Positions 1 through 8,439 are shown, counted from the stretch's first letter. The stretch is DNA of 64,000 nt from Peptoniphilus_B koenoeneniae (GCF_030812875.1 NZ_JAUSTN010000008.1:1-64000); one strand, 5' to 3'. Notes: generated by a model not told the origin, from the sequence alone. Translations and numbers: made by a program.

Positions 1-1400
1 TTACTTTCAGCACTTGTCAAATCAAGCTCATCCAGCTCAATTTCAATATTTATATGCTTATCGACATCGAGTTTGGACAAAAGTGCTACCGTCTCAACGT
101 GAAATGTCCTTGGAAATTGATCTAAGGCTCTTAATTCTTTTATTTTATATCCGAAATTTGTAAAGTCTTCTAAGTCTTTTACTAAGGTTAGTGGATTGCA
201 AGAGATATAAAGGATTTGATCTGTTTGAAATTCTGAGATTTTTTCTACTGCTTCTTTTCCTATTCCTTCTCTTGGCGGGTCAACTACTATGACGTCTGCT
301 TGTATTTTTTCTTTTTTTAATACTTGAAATACGTCTCCTTGATAAAATTTTATATTTTTTAAATTGTTGTCCTCAGCGTTTTCTCTTGCACCTTTTACGG
401 CTTCTTCTACTATTTCAATTCCTGTTGCTGATTTTGCTTCTTTTCCCAGTATTGTCGTTATGGTGCCAGTGCCTGAATAAAGGTCCAACAATTTTTTATC
501 TTCTATATTTCCCAGGGTGTCTTTTGCCATTTTGTACAATATTTCTGCTGAGTAGGTGTTGGTTTGAAAAAATGAAAAGGGTCCAATTTTGTATTTTAAA
601 CCACAAAGTTCTTCTATGGCGTAGGGTCTTCCGTATAAAAGTTCTACTTTTTCTCCTATTATTGCATCACCCCAAGAGTCATTTGTTGTGTGTACTATGC
701 CTACAATTTTTCCTTCCAATTTTAAGTTTAAAAGTTCTTTTATAAATTTTTCTTTTTCTATTTGTCCTTGAGATGAGCTTACCAGGTTTATAAGTATCTC
801 TCCAAACCTTGTTCTTCTAATGGCGAGATGCCTTAAAAATCCTTGATGAGTCTTTCTGTTAAAGAAGCTTTCTTTTTTAAAAAAATCTCTTACAAATTTT
901 CTTATTATGTCAAAGTCCTGGTGAACGATTATGCATCTTTCCATGTCCACTACTTCGTGAAATCTATTTTTTTTATGAAGTCCCAAGGCAAGAGGACCTC
1001 CCTTTTCTTGATCGCCAAAGGTGTATTCCATTTTATTTCTGTATCCTTCATAGTGGGGACTTTTTTCTAAGATAAACTGGTCTTTTTCTTTTAAAATTTT
1101 ATTTTCTAAAAAAAGTTTTCTTAAAAGTTCTTCTTTGTATTTTATTTCTTCTTCATAGGAAAAATTTTGATAGGTACATCCGCCGCAAACTTTTTGATAT
1201 TTACAATTTTCTTCTTTTTCCAAGGGGGATTTTTCCAAAACTTCAATTAATTGAGCTTTTGATCTTGTAATTTTTCTCGCTAAAATTTTTTGTCCTTTTA
1301 TTCCCCCTTTTAATTTCATATTTTTCCCTTCTACAAGAATTTTTGATTTGTTGGGAAAGCCCTGTTCCTCTATATATACTTCAATTTCTTTTTTTCTCAT
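1..1400 (-). CDS. rlmD: 23S rRNA (uracil-5)-methyltransferase RlmD/RumA family, 3' end cut by the window
   Basis: SAM-dependent RNA m5U methyltransferase of the TrmA/RlmD family. The reading frame starts at the ATG at 1400 and is open to base 1, so 466 residues are visible and the C-terminus lies outside. Seen in the translation: a Cys cluster near residue 75 (CKYQKVCGGC) typical of the [4Fe-4S]-binding members, the SAM-binding LLDLYSGTGT segment, the DPPREG motif, and YISCNP carrying the catalytic Cys. The last visible residues (LDLTSAES) match the C-terminal extension common in Firmicute members. Whether the target is U1939 or U747 of 23S rRNA cannot be told from the sequence. A GGTG sequence six bases upstream can serve as ribosome-binding site. 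The gene is divergent from the deacetylase at 1497. Confidence 0.9.
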   Translation of the reverse strand, partial: MRKKEIEVYIEEQGFPNKSKILVEGKNMKLKGGIKGQKILARKITRSKAQLIEVLEKSPLEKEENCKYQKVCGGCTYQNFSYEEEIKYKEELLRKLFLENKILKEKDQFILEKSPHYEGYRNKMEYTFGDQEKGGPLALGLHKKNRFHEVVDMERCIIVHQDFDIIRKFVRDFFKKESFFNRKTHQGFLRHLAIRRTRFGEILINLVSSSQGQIEKEKFIKELLNLKLEGKIVGIVHTTNDSWGDAIIGEKVELLYGRPYAIEELCGLKYKIGPFSFFQTNTYSAEILYKMAKDTLGNIEDKKLLDLYSGTGTITTILGKEAKSATGIEIVEEAVKGARENAEDNNLKNIKFYQGDVFQVLKKEKIQADVIVVDPPREGIGKEAVEKISEFQTDQILYISCNPLTLVKDLEDFTNFGYKIKELRALDQFPRTFHVETVALLSKLDVDKHINIEIELDELDLTSAES

Positions 1401-1460
1401 TTTTATCACCGATTTTATTTTATCATGTTTGTTTTAAAAATAGCTTTAACTTTTTTGTAA

Positions 1461-1496
1461 TTTGAATATCTTAAGATATATCTGTATAATTAGACT
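1461..1496 (+). promoter_or_regulatory. Promoter abutting the deacetylase start; predicted leaderless mRNA
   Basis: A perfect TATAAT lies at 1485-1490, with TTTGAA at 1461-1466 (spacer 18). The ATG follows at 1497, only six bases after the -10 box, so transcription should begin on or next to the start codon. No Shine-Dalgarno-like purine run precedes the ATG. The leaderless reading is inferred. Confidence 0.55.
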
Positions 1497-2309
1497 ATGA
1501 AAAAATTAATTCAAATAATTATAGGTCTTTTAATAATAGTGCCTGCTCTGTTTTTAATTTTGCCAGCAAGTAAGTTAAAAGCTGGTGATATTCCTGTTTT
1601 GACTTATCATAAAATTTCTGATGAGGAGGGAACTTTTTCAGTTTCTCCTGAAAATTTCAAAAAAATGATTGATGAGCTTTCTCGAAGAGATTTTACTTTT
1701 TTAACAGTGGATGATTTAAGTAAGATAATACAGGGCAGAAAAAAGCTTCCTTTAAAGCCTGTTTTGATAACTTTTGATGATGGTTATGAAGATAATTATA
1801 CAAATGCTTTTCCAATTTTAAAAAGTTATGGAGCCAAGGCTAGTATTTTTTTAATAGGCTCCTTAGTTGATAAACCCGGATATTTAACGTGGGATATGGT
1901 TTCTGAAATGTCTTATATAAATTTAATGGATTTTCAAAATCACACTTTTGATCAACATGCAAAGATAGAGGAAGGAAAAAATAAGGATAAAACAAAATTT
2001 TCCTCAAGATATGAAAATGAAAGTGAGGAAGAATATTTAAAAAGAATAAAGGACGATTTAATCTGGAATAACTGGCTTATTTATCAGCACACTTCAAAAT
2101 ATCCCCTGGCTCTTGCTTATCCCGGTGCAGCTTCAAATGACAGTGTGCGGAAAATATTAAAGGATGCTGGCATAAAAATAGCTTTTGTGGGAGCTAATAA
2201 AAGAGCTTCAAACATCAAAAATTTAAATCCTTACGAAATAAGAAGATTTCACATTAAAAATGCCACTGATATTGAAAAATTTGTAAATAAAATTGAGTAC
2301 AATAAATAG
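1497..2309 (+). CDS. Polysaccharide deacetylase family protein (NodB domain), membrane-anchored
   Basis: 270 residues. An N-terminal hydrophobic segment (residues 5-24) acts as signal anchor. The rest is a NodB-type carbohydrate esterase family 4 fold: the N-terminal strand VLTYHKIS, motif 1 TFDDGY (catalytic and metal-binding Asp pair), motif 2 NHTFDQH (metal-binding His residues) and motif 3 AYPGAASND. Members remove N- or O-acetyl groups from cell-surface glycans such as peptidoglycan or poly-N-acetylglucosamine; the substrate here is not evident. The start is fixed by the signal anchor, yet no ribosome-binding site precedes it. It is monocistronic, bounded by a promoter immediately upstream and a terminator immediately downstream. 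Confidence 0.85.
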   Translation: MKKLIQIIIGLLIIVPALFLILPASKLKAGDIPVLTYHKISDEEGTFSVSPENFKKMIDELSRRDFTFLTVDDLSKIIQGRKKLPLKPVLITFDDGYEDNYTNAFPILKSYGAKASIFLIGSLVDKPGYLTWDMVSEMSYINLMDFQNHTFDQHAKIEEGKNKDKTKFSSRYENESEEEYLKRIKDDLIWNNWLIYQHTSKYPLALAYPGAASNDSVRKILKDAGIKIAFVGANKRASNIKNLNPYEIRRFHIKNATDIEKFVNKIEYNK

Positions 2310-2340
2310 TCTTATAAAATTTATAAGACTATTTTTATTG
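2307..2340 (+). terminator. Terminator of the deacetylase gene
   Basis: A perfect 12-bp inverted repeat (2307-2318 and 2320-2331), beginning in the stop codon, is followed by TTTTTATT. Confidence 0.7.
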
Positions 2341-2354
2341 GATTTTTATAATAA

Positions 2355-2380
2355 AAAAACGGGAAACAAATCCCGTTTTT
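2355..2380 (-). terminator. Terminator of the flavodiiron protein gene
   Basis: Stem AAAAACGGGA (2355-2364) pairs with TCCCGTTTTT (2371-2380) around a six-base loop. A T-run continues on the minus strand. The structure may also back up the plus-strand terminator. Confidence 0.85.
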
Positions 2381-2392
2381 AAAATTTTATAT

Positions 2393-3601
2393 TTATTTGT
2401 CTTCTTTTACTGCTCTTGCAATTTGTTTTCCAAGTTCTAAAAGATTTCTGTAGTCTTCATCATTTCCTGCACCTTGAATTTCCGGTTGAAGTTCCAAAAC
2501 ATTTAATTTGTTTCTTTCTACAAAATCTTTTAATTCTTTCATAGCTCCGCCGTTCCATGAATAGGTGCCAGCAATGCCCCAAACATTATTTTTCATTCTT
2601 TGGTGATCTAATTCCTTAAGCAAAAAGCCCATAGGTGGGAAAATAGATCTATCATAAGAACAAGAAACTAAAATTATTCCCTTATATCTCCAACAATCTC
2701 TAAGAAGATAGGATTGACTTGTGTGGGCAACATCTCTTACTCTTATATTTGTTATGCCTTCTTCAGCAACACCTCTTGCTAAAATTTCGGCCATTCTTTC
2801 CGTATTTCCATAAATTGAACCAAATACTATTAAAACTCCATCTTCAGTTTTTTGAGAAGAAAGATCCTTATATATATCAATAACTTTTTGTGGATTTTTT
2901 CTCCAAATAGGACCATGGTCTGGGCAAATCATTTTTATATCAAGAGAACCAAGTTTTTCTAAAGCTTTTAAAGCCTGACCTGCATATTTTCCAACAATAT
3001 TTATAAAATATCTTGCCATTTCTTCCATGTAATACTTGTCAAATTCAACTTGATCGTCAAAAATTCCACCACTTAAAGTTCCAAAAGCTCCAAAAATATC
3101 TTGAGAAAATAAAATTCCCGTATCTTCTTCAAAGGCAACCATAGATTCAGGCCAGTGAACCATTGGAGTCATATAAAAAGTAAGACTGGTATCTCCCATT
3201 TCCAGTTTTTCACCATCTTTAACTTCAATAACCCTATCTTCTGGAATGTTGTAATAAGATTTAAGCATGGGAAAAGCTCTCTTGTTAGCCACAAGTTTTA
3301 CATCAGGATAGGAATTAATAAGTTCCAAAAGACCTGAAGAATGGTCCGGTTCCATATGGTCAACAATAATATAGTGAAGGTCCTCATCCCCAATAACTTC
3401 TCTTAATTTTGCAAGACATTCTTCAACAGTATTTGACTTAACTGAATCAATTAAAATATTTTTTGAACCCTTTATTACATAAGAATTGTAAGCAACTCCA
3501 TCAGGAAGAGGCCACATATTTTCAAAAAGCGCGGTTTCTCTATCGTTTACCCCTATGTAGTAAAGTTTATCGCCTATTTTACGGCTTAATAAGTTTTCCA
3601 T
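2393..3601 (-). CDS. Flavodiiron protein (A-type flavoprotein, FprA-like O2/NO reductase)
   Basis: 402 residues, the full length of the family. Flavodiiron proteins reduce O2 to water or NO to N2O in anaerobes, taking electrons from rubredoxin or a reductase. The N-terminal metallo-beta-lactamase-like domain (about 1-250) shows the diiron ligand set: DHMEPDH, VHWPESM, SQDIFG and CPDHGPIW. The C-terminal flavodoxin domain starts at about residue 255 with the FMN phosphate loop FGSIYGNTE. No rubredoxin domain is fused. AGGAGG lies at normal distance from the ATG. The gene follows the TtcA-like gene after 49 bases without a visible terminator, so the two are probably cotranscribed. It belongs with ahpCF and rubrerythrin in an oxygen-tolerance gene set. 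O2 versus NO preference cannot be read from sequence. Confidence 0.92.
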   Translation of the reverse strand: MENLLSRKIGDKLYYIGVNDRETALFENMWPLPDGVAYNSYVIKGSKNILIDSVKSNTVEECLAKLREVIGDEDLHYIIVDHMEPDHSSGLLELINSYPDVKLVANKRAFPMLKSYYNIPEDRVIEVKDGEKLEMGDTSLTFYMTPMVHWPESMVAFEEDTGILFSQDIFGAFGTLSGGIFDDQVEFDKYYMEEMARYFINIVGKYAGQALKALEKLGSLDIKMICPDHGPIWRKNPQKVIDIYKDLSSQKTEDGVLIVFGSIYGNTERMAEILARGVAEEGITNIRVRDVAHTSQSYLLRDCWRYKGIILVSCSYDRSIFPPMGFLLKELDHQRMKNNVWGIAGTYSWNGGAMKELKDFVERNKLNVLELQPEIQGAGNDEDYRNLLELGKQIARAVKEDK

Positions 3602-3650
3602 AAAACCTCCTTATTTTAAATTATTTTTATAAAATTGCAAAAAGCTCAAA

Positions 3651-4520
3651 TTAAATTTGGCAATTATCGCAATTATTCTCATCCTTATCCTCATAGCCCG
3701 AAGAATTTTTTTCATAAGTTTCAAGAAAGCTGTGTTTTTCATCCCTAATCTTATATCCCACAATGGCACCCATATTTACATTTTCAGTGCTTCTCAAAAT
3801 GTTTATATCAGCCTGTGGATGGACTTTTTTAATTTCTGATATTAAATCCTTAATCCAAAATCTTCTGTTGCCTGAGCGCCTTTTAGTGACCGCACAAGCA
3901 CAATCAAGAGGACGAAGGCCTGTAAATCTCATAAATCTTTTTATAGCTTCCTCTTCAACATAATACATGGGACGAATAATCTCCATATTTTCAAAATTGT
4001 CGGAATGAAGCTTGGGCATCATAGTCTTAAAATTTCCACTGTAAATGATATTTAACATAACAGTTTCAATAACATCATTAAAATGATGACCCAAAGCAAG
4101 TTTATTACAGCCTAAGCTTTGAGCTTTTGCATAGAGATTTCCCCTTCTCATTCTCGCACACATATAGCAGGGATTTTCTCCGGCAATTTTTTCAGCAACT
4201 TGAAAAATATCTGAATCATACATTTTTACAGGAATTCCTAAGGCCTTGCAATTATACTCAAGTCTTTCTATATTTTCATCAACATATCCGGGATTCATAG
4301 CAATAAATTCCAATTCAAATTTCATTTTTCCATGACGTTTAAGTTCTTGGAAAAGTTTGGCAAGAGTTAAAGAATCCTTGCCTCCTGAAATTGCAACGGC
4401 AATTTTATCCCCATCTTTTATCATGTCAAAATCATTTATTGCCCGGACAAATTTCACCCAGATATCTTTTTTATATGTTTTTATTATAGCTCTTTCAATT
4501 TCTTCTATAGTTTTTACCAT
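3651..4520 (-). CDS. TtcA/TilS-superfamily PP-loop tRNA thiolase-like protein
   Basis: 289 residues from the chosen start. The PP-loop SGGKDS (ATP pyrophosphatase signature) lies near residue 45. A CYMCARMRRG motif near residue 120 and a downstream CAC pair match the cysteines of TtcA-like enzymes that bind an Fe-S cluster and 2-thiolate cytidine 32 of tRNA. An in-frame ATG at 4535 exists, but the promoter -10 box is at 4540-4545, so the transcript would start at about 4533. GGAG stands seven bases before the ATG at 4520, which is therefore preferred. It sits upstream of the flavodiiron gene in the same direction. Exact tRNA target is inferred; Firmicute relatives are often annotated only as tRNA 2-thiocytidine biosynthesis TtcA family. 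Confidence 0.8.
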   Translation of the reverse strand: MVKTIEEIERAIIKTYKKDIWVKFVRAINDFDMIKDGDKIAVAISGGKDSLTLAKLFQELKRHGKMKFELEFIAMNPGYVDENIERLEYNCKALGIPVKMYDSDIFQVAEKIAGENPCYMCARMRRGNLYAKAQSLGCNKLALGHHFNDVIETVMLNIIYSGNFKTMMPKLHSDNFENMEIIRPMYYVEEEAIKRFMRFTGLRPLDCACAVTKRRSGNRRFWIKDLISEIKKVHPQADINILRSTENVNMGAIVGYKIRDEKHSFLETYEKNSSGYEDKDENNCDNCQI

Positions 4521-4539
4521 ACTCGCTCCAATCATATTT

Positions 4540-4545
4540 ATTATA
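4540..4545 (-). promoter_or_regulatory. -10 box for the TtcA-like/flavodiiron operon
   Basis: Perfect TATAAT on the minus strand. No good -35 match is seen 16-18 bases upstream. Its position decides the start codon of the downstream gene (4520 rather than 4535). Confidence 0.5.
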
Positions 4546-4667
4546 ACACAATAATTATAAATCTTTTGAAAATAGATTTATTACTTTAACTTTGTATTAA
4601 ATAATAATTTTTTTATTTAATCCCTTCATTTTAAACAATCATTTTTTTGCCATAACCTTTAAAAATC

Positions 4668-4715
4668 CTGTAGGGACCAATTTATTAGTCTGCGTTTTTT
4701 TGTGGGAGAACAAAC
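4668..4715. repeat. Degenerate copy of the palindromic repeat (hybrid A core in B frame)
   Basis: CTGTAGGGACCAATTTATT followed by a decayed right arm (AGTCTGCG) and GTGGGAGAACAAAC. The flanks are those of the B palindrome, but the core is that of the A palindrome. The arms have lost perfect pairing. Confidence 0.6.
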
Positions 4716-4774
4716 GCAAAATTTTTTATACAATTTATTTTACATTTTTATTCTTATGAGGGAAATTTAATATT

Positions 4775-5285
4775 GGAACTTCTATAAGAAAAAGACCAAA
4801 AAAGTAAAAAAAAGAGTGAATTTGGTCATTGGGAATTAGATACGGTTGTATCATCAAGAGGAAAAAGCAAATGATGTTTAGCAACCTTTGTCAAAATGAA
4901 ATCTCGATTCTACGTAGCTTTACCTATGAAAGATAGAAGTAAAGACTCTATGTTAGAAGCTATGAAAAAGTTGATAAAGCCTTTACCAAAGTTTTCTTTA
5001 AAAAGCTTTACATCAGATAGAGGTAAGGAATTTGCATGTTACAAAGAAATTGAAGAAATGGGAATAGATTTCTACTTTGCTGATCCATATTCAGGATGGC
5101 AAAGAGGAAGTAACGAAAATTCAAATGGATTATTAAGAGAATATTATCTAAAGAAAACGGATTTGGCTGATATTGAAATTGAAGAGTTAATAAAAAATTT
5201 AATGGAGCTTAATAACAGACCTATAAAATGTCTAAATTATCAAACTCCATTTGATGTATTTATGCACGAACTTAGTTTGCTCTAA
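4775..5285 (+). pseudogene. IS30-family transposase, C-terminal fragment with frameshift and stop
   Basis: The fragment holds most of the DDE catalytic domain: FGHWELDTVV (first Asp), then FTSDRGKEF (second Asp) and GSNENSNGLLREYY (Glu). An in-frame TGA at 4872 replaces a residue after RGKSK. A frame change lies near 4797, because IRKRPKK just upstream is in another frame. The longest intact piece is 129 residues from 4896. The N-terminal HTH half is missing. It cannot make an active transposase. Confidence 0.85.
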
Positions 5286-5313
5286 GTGTCGCAATATTAT
5301 TTGCAATTCATCA
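4775..5313 (+). mobile_element. IS30-family insertion sequence remnant, copy 1 (left end lost)
   Basis: It contains the 3' part of an IS30-like transposase and an intact right end. Bases 5045-5313 match copy 2 (8135-8403) with only two mismatches seen. The inverted-repeat left end and the DNA-binding half of the transposase are absent. Confidence 0.8.
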
Positions 5314-5332
5314 TAAATTAAAGGCATAAAAA

Positions 5333-5353
5333 AAGGAGCTTCGCGATCCTTTA
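5333..5353. other. Small hairpin downstream of IS remnant 1
   Basis: AAGGA and TCCTT pair around GCTTCGCGA. No strong T-run follows. The rest of 5314-5520 shows nothing recognisable. Confidence 0.3.
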
Positions 5354-5520
5354 TCTATATTTAATGTGCAGGCTGTGAGTTTTTTATTTAAAAGATTTAT
5401 AAAATCTGCTCTTTTTAGGTCCCTAATGCAATTTTCGCCATCATAGCACCTCTTTCTTATACAAACTACTGTACTATATATTTTCCCAAATTATACTTTA
5501 TTAAATAAAATTAAATTCTA

Positions 5521-5548
5521 AAAAAAATGGACCCATTGAGAGTCCATT
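5521..5548 (-). terminator. Terminator of ahpCF
   Basis: AATGGAC (5526-5532) pairs with GTCCATT (5542-5548). On the minus strand the stem runs into seven or more T. Confidence 0.8.
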
Positions 5549-5556
5549 CTTGATTT

Positions 5557-7074
5557 TTATTTTCGCATCAAATATTGGTAACTGCCTATGGCAGCTGTTG
5601 CACCGCTTCCTTGTGCGATTACTATCTGTTTAAAGGCGCTGTTAGTGCAATCTCCCGCAGCAAAAACTCCAGGCATACTTGTTGCTCCAACTTGGTCTAC
5701 TATTATCTCGCCTCTTTGATTTTTTTCGATTCCGTCAATCCATTCTGTTACAGGCACTAATCCAACTTGAATGAAGCATCCATCTGTTGCTTCTTGATGA
5801 GTTTCTCCACCTATGCGGTCTTGATAAATAATGCTTTCAAGTTTTTCTTTACCTTCTAGGGCTTTTGTTTCTGCATTAGTAACTACACGAACATTTCTCA
5901 AAGTTTTTAATTTTTCTTGAAGGACTGAATCCGCTTTTAATTCTGGTAAAAATTCCAAGACTAAAACTTCTTTTGCCAGTCCAGCAAGGTCAATTGCAGC
6001 CTCTATTCCTGAATTGCCTCCACCAATGACAGTAACTTTTTTATCTTTGAAAAGTGGCCCATCGCAGTGAGTACAGTAGGCAACTCCCTTATTTCTAAAT
6101 TCAATTTCTCCAGGAATTCCTATCAAACGCCACTTAGCTCCTGTCGCTATAACTAAAGATTTAGCTTGAAGCTCACCTGAATCTGTTTTGATTATTATCG
6201 GATCAGCTTCTTGTATAGATAAAACTTCAACTTCATCTATAATATCAACCTTGTATTTTAAAACATGTTCCTTTACAGCTTCCATAAATTTTGGACCTTC
6301 TGTATAGGTTAAACCTGTAATATTTTCAATGGCTAAAGTTTCTTTTACCTGACCTCCAAAATCTTTTGCTATAAGTCCTGTTTTGATTCCCTTTCTTGCT
6401 CCATAAATTGCCGCAGTAGCGCCAGCCGGTCCACCGCCAATAACAAGAAGATCATAAACAGGCTTATCTTTTAGTGATGGTCTATCTTTTTCTCCGGTAA
6501 CCACATCAAGGATTTTGTTCAAGTTAATTTTTCCATTATAAAAACTTTTACCATTCAAAAAACTTGCTGGAACTGCCATAACTCCAAGTCCGTCAACATA
6601 TTCTTGGAAGCTTGCTCCATCTACCATACGGTGGCTGATTTTGGGATTTAAAACCGCCATAATGTTTAGAGCTTGAACTACTTCCGGGCAGTTGTGGCAA
6701 CTTAGGCTAACTACTGTTTCAAATGATAGTTCTTTATCTATTGATTTAATCCTCTTTACTTGATTTTCATCAATTTTTGGTGGACGACCGCTGATTTGTA
6801 AAAGTGCCAATACAAAAGATTCAAACTCATGACCCAGTGGAAGTCCTGCAAAGCTTATTCCAGATCTTCCATTTGATGAAAGACTAAAACATGGGCTTAG
6901 GTCTAATTTTTTTTCTTCAATTTTTAAAAGATCTGATAATGAAACAATCTCTTCTACAAAGTTTTTAACTTCTTTTGACTTTTCAGAATCATCCAAGCTG
7001 AGAGTAAATACAACTTCACCTTCTAGAAGTTTCAAATACTCTTTTAGCTGATTTTTTAAATTTTGATCTAACAT
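5557..7074 (-). CDS. ahpF: Alkyl hydroperoxide reductase subunit F (NADH:peroxiredoxin oxidoreductase)
   Basis: 505 residues, typical for AhpF. The N-terminal domain (1-195) is a tandem thioredoxin fold with the redox pair CHNC near residue 128. The C-terminal thioredoxin-reductase-like part has the FAD-binding GGGPAGATAA near 213, the redox pair CTHC near 337, an NAD(P)-binding GGGNSGIEAA and the C-terminal FAD motif FAAGDCTN. It passes electrons from NADH to AhpC. Its ATG overlaps the ahpC stop codon by one base (TAATG), indicating translational coupling; there is little independent Shine-Dalgarno sequence. The operon lies between two IS30-family remnants in the same orientation. Confidence 0.94.
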   Translation of the reverse strand: MLDQNLKNQLKEYLKLLEGEVVFTLSLDDSEKSKEVKNFVEEIVSLSDLLKIEEKKLDLSPCFSLSSNGRSGISFAGLPLGHEFESFVLALLQISGRPPKIDENQVKRIKSIDKELSFETVVSLSCHNCPEVVQALNIMAVLNPKISHRMVDGASFQEYVDGLGVMAVPASFLNGKSFYNGKINLNKILDVVTGEKDRPSLKDKPVYDLLVIGGGPAGATAAIYGARKGIKTGLIAKDFGGQVKETLAIENITGLTYTEGPKFMEAVKEHVLKYKVDIIDEVEVLSIQEADPIIIKTDSGELQAKSLVIATGAKWRLIGIPGEIEFRNKGVAYCTHCDGPLFKDKKVTVIGGGNSGIEAAIDLAGLAKEVLVLEFLPELKADSVLQEKLKTLRNVRVVTNAETKALEGKEKLESIIYQDRIGGETHQEATDGCFIQVGLVPVTEWIDGIEKNQRGEIIVDQVGATSMPGVFAAGDCTNSAFKQIVIAQGSGATAAIGSYQYLMRK

Positions 7075-7643
7075 TAGATTTTACCAACTAAGTCAAGACC
7101 AGGTGTCAATGTTTTGCCTGATTCTTTCCATTTTGCAGGGCAAACTTGTCCAGGATTTTCACGAACGAATTGAGCAGCACGAACTTTGTCATAAACTTGG
7201 CTTGCATCTCTTCCAATTCCATCTGCATTAACTTCTACAGTTTGAATTATTCCATCTGGATCTATTATAAAAGTTGCACGTTGAGCAAGTCCTGCTTCTT
7301 CATCTAAAACAGAAAAATCTCTAGCAATTGATTTGTGAGGATCAGCTAACATTGTATATTCTAATTTGCCAATAGCTTCTGAATGGTCGTGCCATGCTTT
7401 ATGCACGAAATGTGTATCGCAAGACATAGAATAAACTTCTACTCCAAGTGATTGTAATTTTTCATATTGTTCTTGCATATCTTCAAGTTCTGTTGGGCAA
7501 ACAAATGTGAAGTCTGCTGGGTAGAACATAAGAACATTCCACTTACCTTCAAAATCCTTATTTGATATTGTTACGAACTCTTCTTTTTTTGGGTTATAGC
7601 CATTAGTGTTAAACTCCGGTATTTTCTTTCCTACTTGTGACAT
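7074..7643 (-). CDS. ahpC: Peroxiredoxin AhpC (alkyl hydroperoxide reductase subunit C)
   Basis: 189 residues, a typical 2-Cys peroxiredoxin. The peroxidatic Cys sits in FTFVCPTE near residue 49 and the resolving Cys in GQVCPAKW near residue 169. It reduces H2O2, alkyl hydroperoxides and peroxynitrite and is recycled by AhpF, encoded immediately downstream with a one-base overlap. AGGAGG is placed correctly before the ATG. Upstream are a TTGGTA/TATAAA promoter and a palindrome over the predicted transcription start, suggesting repression by a Fur/PerR-type regulator. Confidence 0.96.
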   Translation of the reverse strand: MSQVGKKIPEFNTNGYNPKKEEFVTISNKDFEGKWNVLMFYPADFTFVCPTELEDMQEQYEKLQSLGVEVYSMSCDTHFVHKAWHDHSEAIGKLEYTMLADPHKSIARDFSVLDEEAGLAQRATFIIDPDGIIQTVEVNADGIGRDASQVYDKVRAAQFVRENPGQVCPAKWKESGKTLTPGLDLVGKI

Positions 7644-7672
7644 TTATGTCCTCCTTTTTATTTAAAATTTAT

Positions 7673-7687
7673 TGATACTCGCTATCA
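7673..7687. promoter_or_regulatory. Putative operator of ahpCF
   Basis: TGATACTCGCTATCA is a palindrome with five-base outer arms. It straddles the predicted transcription start (about 7686). Its layout resembles the 15-base boxes of Fur-family regulators, but the inner bases differ from the PerR consensus. Confidence 0.4.
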
Positions 7688-7692
7688 TTCAA

Positions 7693-7720
7693 TTTATACC
7701 CAAAATAAATTTTTTACCAA
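7693..7720 (-). promoter_or_regulatory. Promoter of ahpCF
   Basis: On the minus strand, TTGGTA (7720-7715) and TATAAA (7698-7693) are separated by 16 bases. Confidence 0.5.
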
Positions 7721-7866
7721 CTTAAATTTTAATATAAACTTTTTAAATATATTTTTATAAATATTTATCTTTTACTTTTTGAGCTTTTAAAAAAACTTCA
7801 TCAATATATTAATTAAATCTTTTGCATAATCTTTTCTTTTAAAATATACATCTCATTTTTATTATT

Positions 7867-8403
7867 TGATAAGTTGTAAAATTAAATGCGACACTAAACA
7901 AAACTCATATTACCCTAAATTATAGAAATAAGATAGAAGTATTAAAACAAGAGGGCTATTCTTATAGAAGAATAGCGAAAATACTTGGCTTTCATCACTC
8001 AACTACTTATAGAGAATTGAAAAGATGTAACAACGAATATTCAGCTATTAAAGTAAGTAAAGACAAATATATAAAGTCATCACGAAAGGGAAGAAAAACT
8101 AAGGCTAATGATGAAATCAAGGATAAAATAATAGAGAAATTGAAGAAATGGGAATAGATTTCTACTTTGCTGATCCATATTCAGGATGGCAAAGAGGAAG
8201 TAACGAAAATTCAAATGGATTATTAAGAGAATATTATCCAAAGAAAACGGATTTGGCTGATATTGAAATTGAAGAGTTAATAAAAAATTTAATGGAGCTT
8301 AATAACAGACCTATAAAATGTCTAAATTATCAAACTCCATTTGATGTATTTATGCACGAAATTAGTTTGCTCTAAGTGTCGCAATATTATTTGCAATTCA
8401 TCA
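7867..8403 (+). mobile_element. IS30-family internally deleted copy 2 (both ends present)
   Basis: Imperfect terminal inverted repeats of about 30 bp bound the element: the left begins TGATAAGTTGTAAAATT (7867) and the right, read inward on the other strand, begins TGATGAATTGCAAATAA (8403). Both run into TGCGACACT. The centre of the transposase is deleted, leaving 537 bp, a MITE-like derivative that a related transposase could move. Confidence 0.75.
7894..8375 (+). pseudogene. IS30-family transposase with internal deletion
   Basis: The N-terminal part is in one open frame from about 7894 to the TAG at 8155-8157 and contains the helix-turn-helix region (EGYSYRRIAKILGFHHSTTY). It has no start codon: CTA stands where ATG is expected. 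The C-terminal part follows in another frame (GIDFYFADPYSGWQRGSNEN, to 8375). About the first two thirds of the catalytic domain are missing. The junction lies in AGAAATTGAAGAA, which suggests deletion between short direct repeats. Confidence 0.85.
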
Positions 8404-8404
8404 A

Positions 8405-8439
8405 ATAAAAAAAGAGAAGATTTGCATCTCCTCTTTTTT
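8405..8439 (-). terminator. Terminator of the SLH protein gene
   Basis: AAAAAAGAGAAGAT pairs imperfectly with ATCTCCTCTTTTTT. T-runs lie on both sides, so it can act in either direction. Confidence 0.75.

Noticed and set aside
4521..4535. Upstream ATG of the TtcA-like gene as start
   Set aside because: It lies at or before the predicted transcription start; the ATG at 4520 has a proper GGAG sequence.
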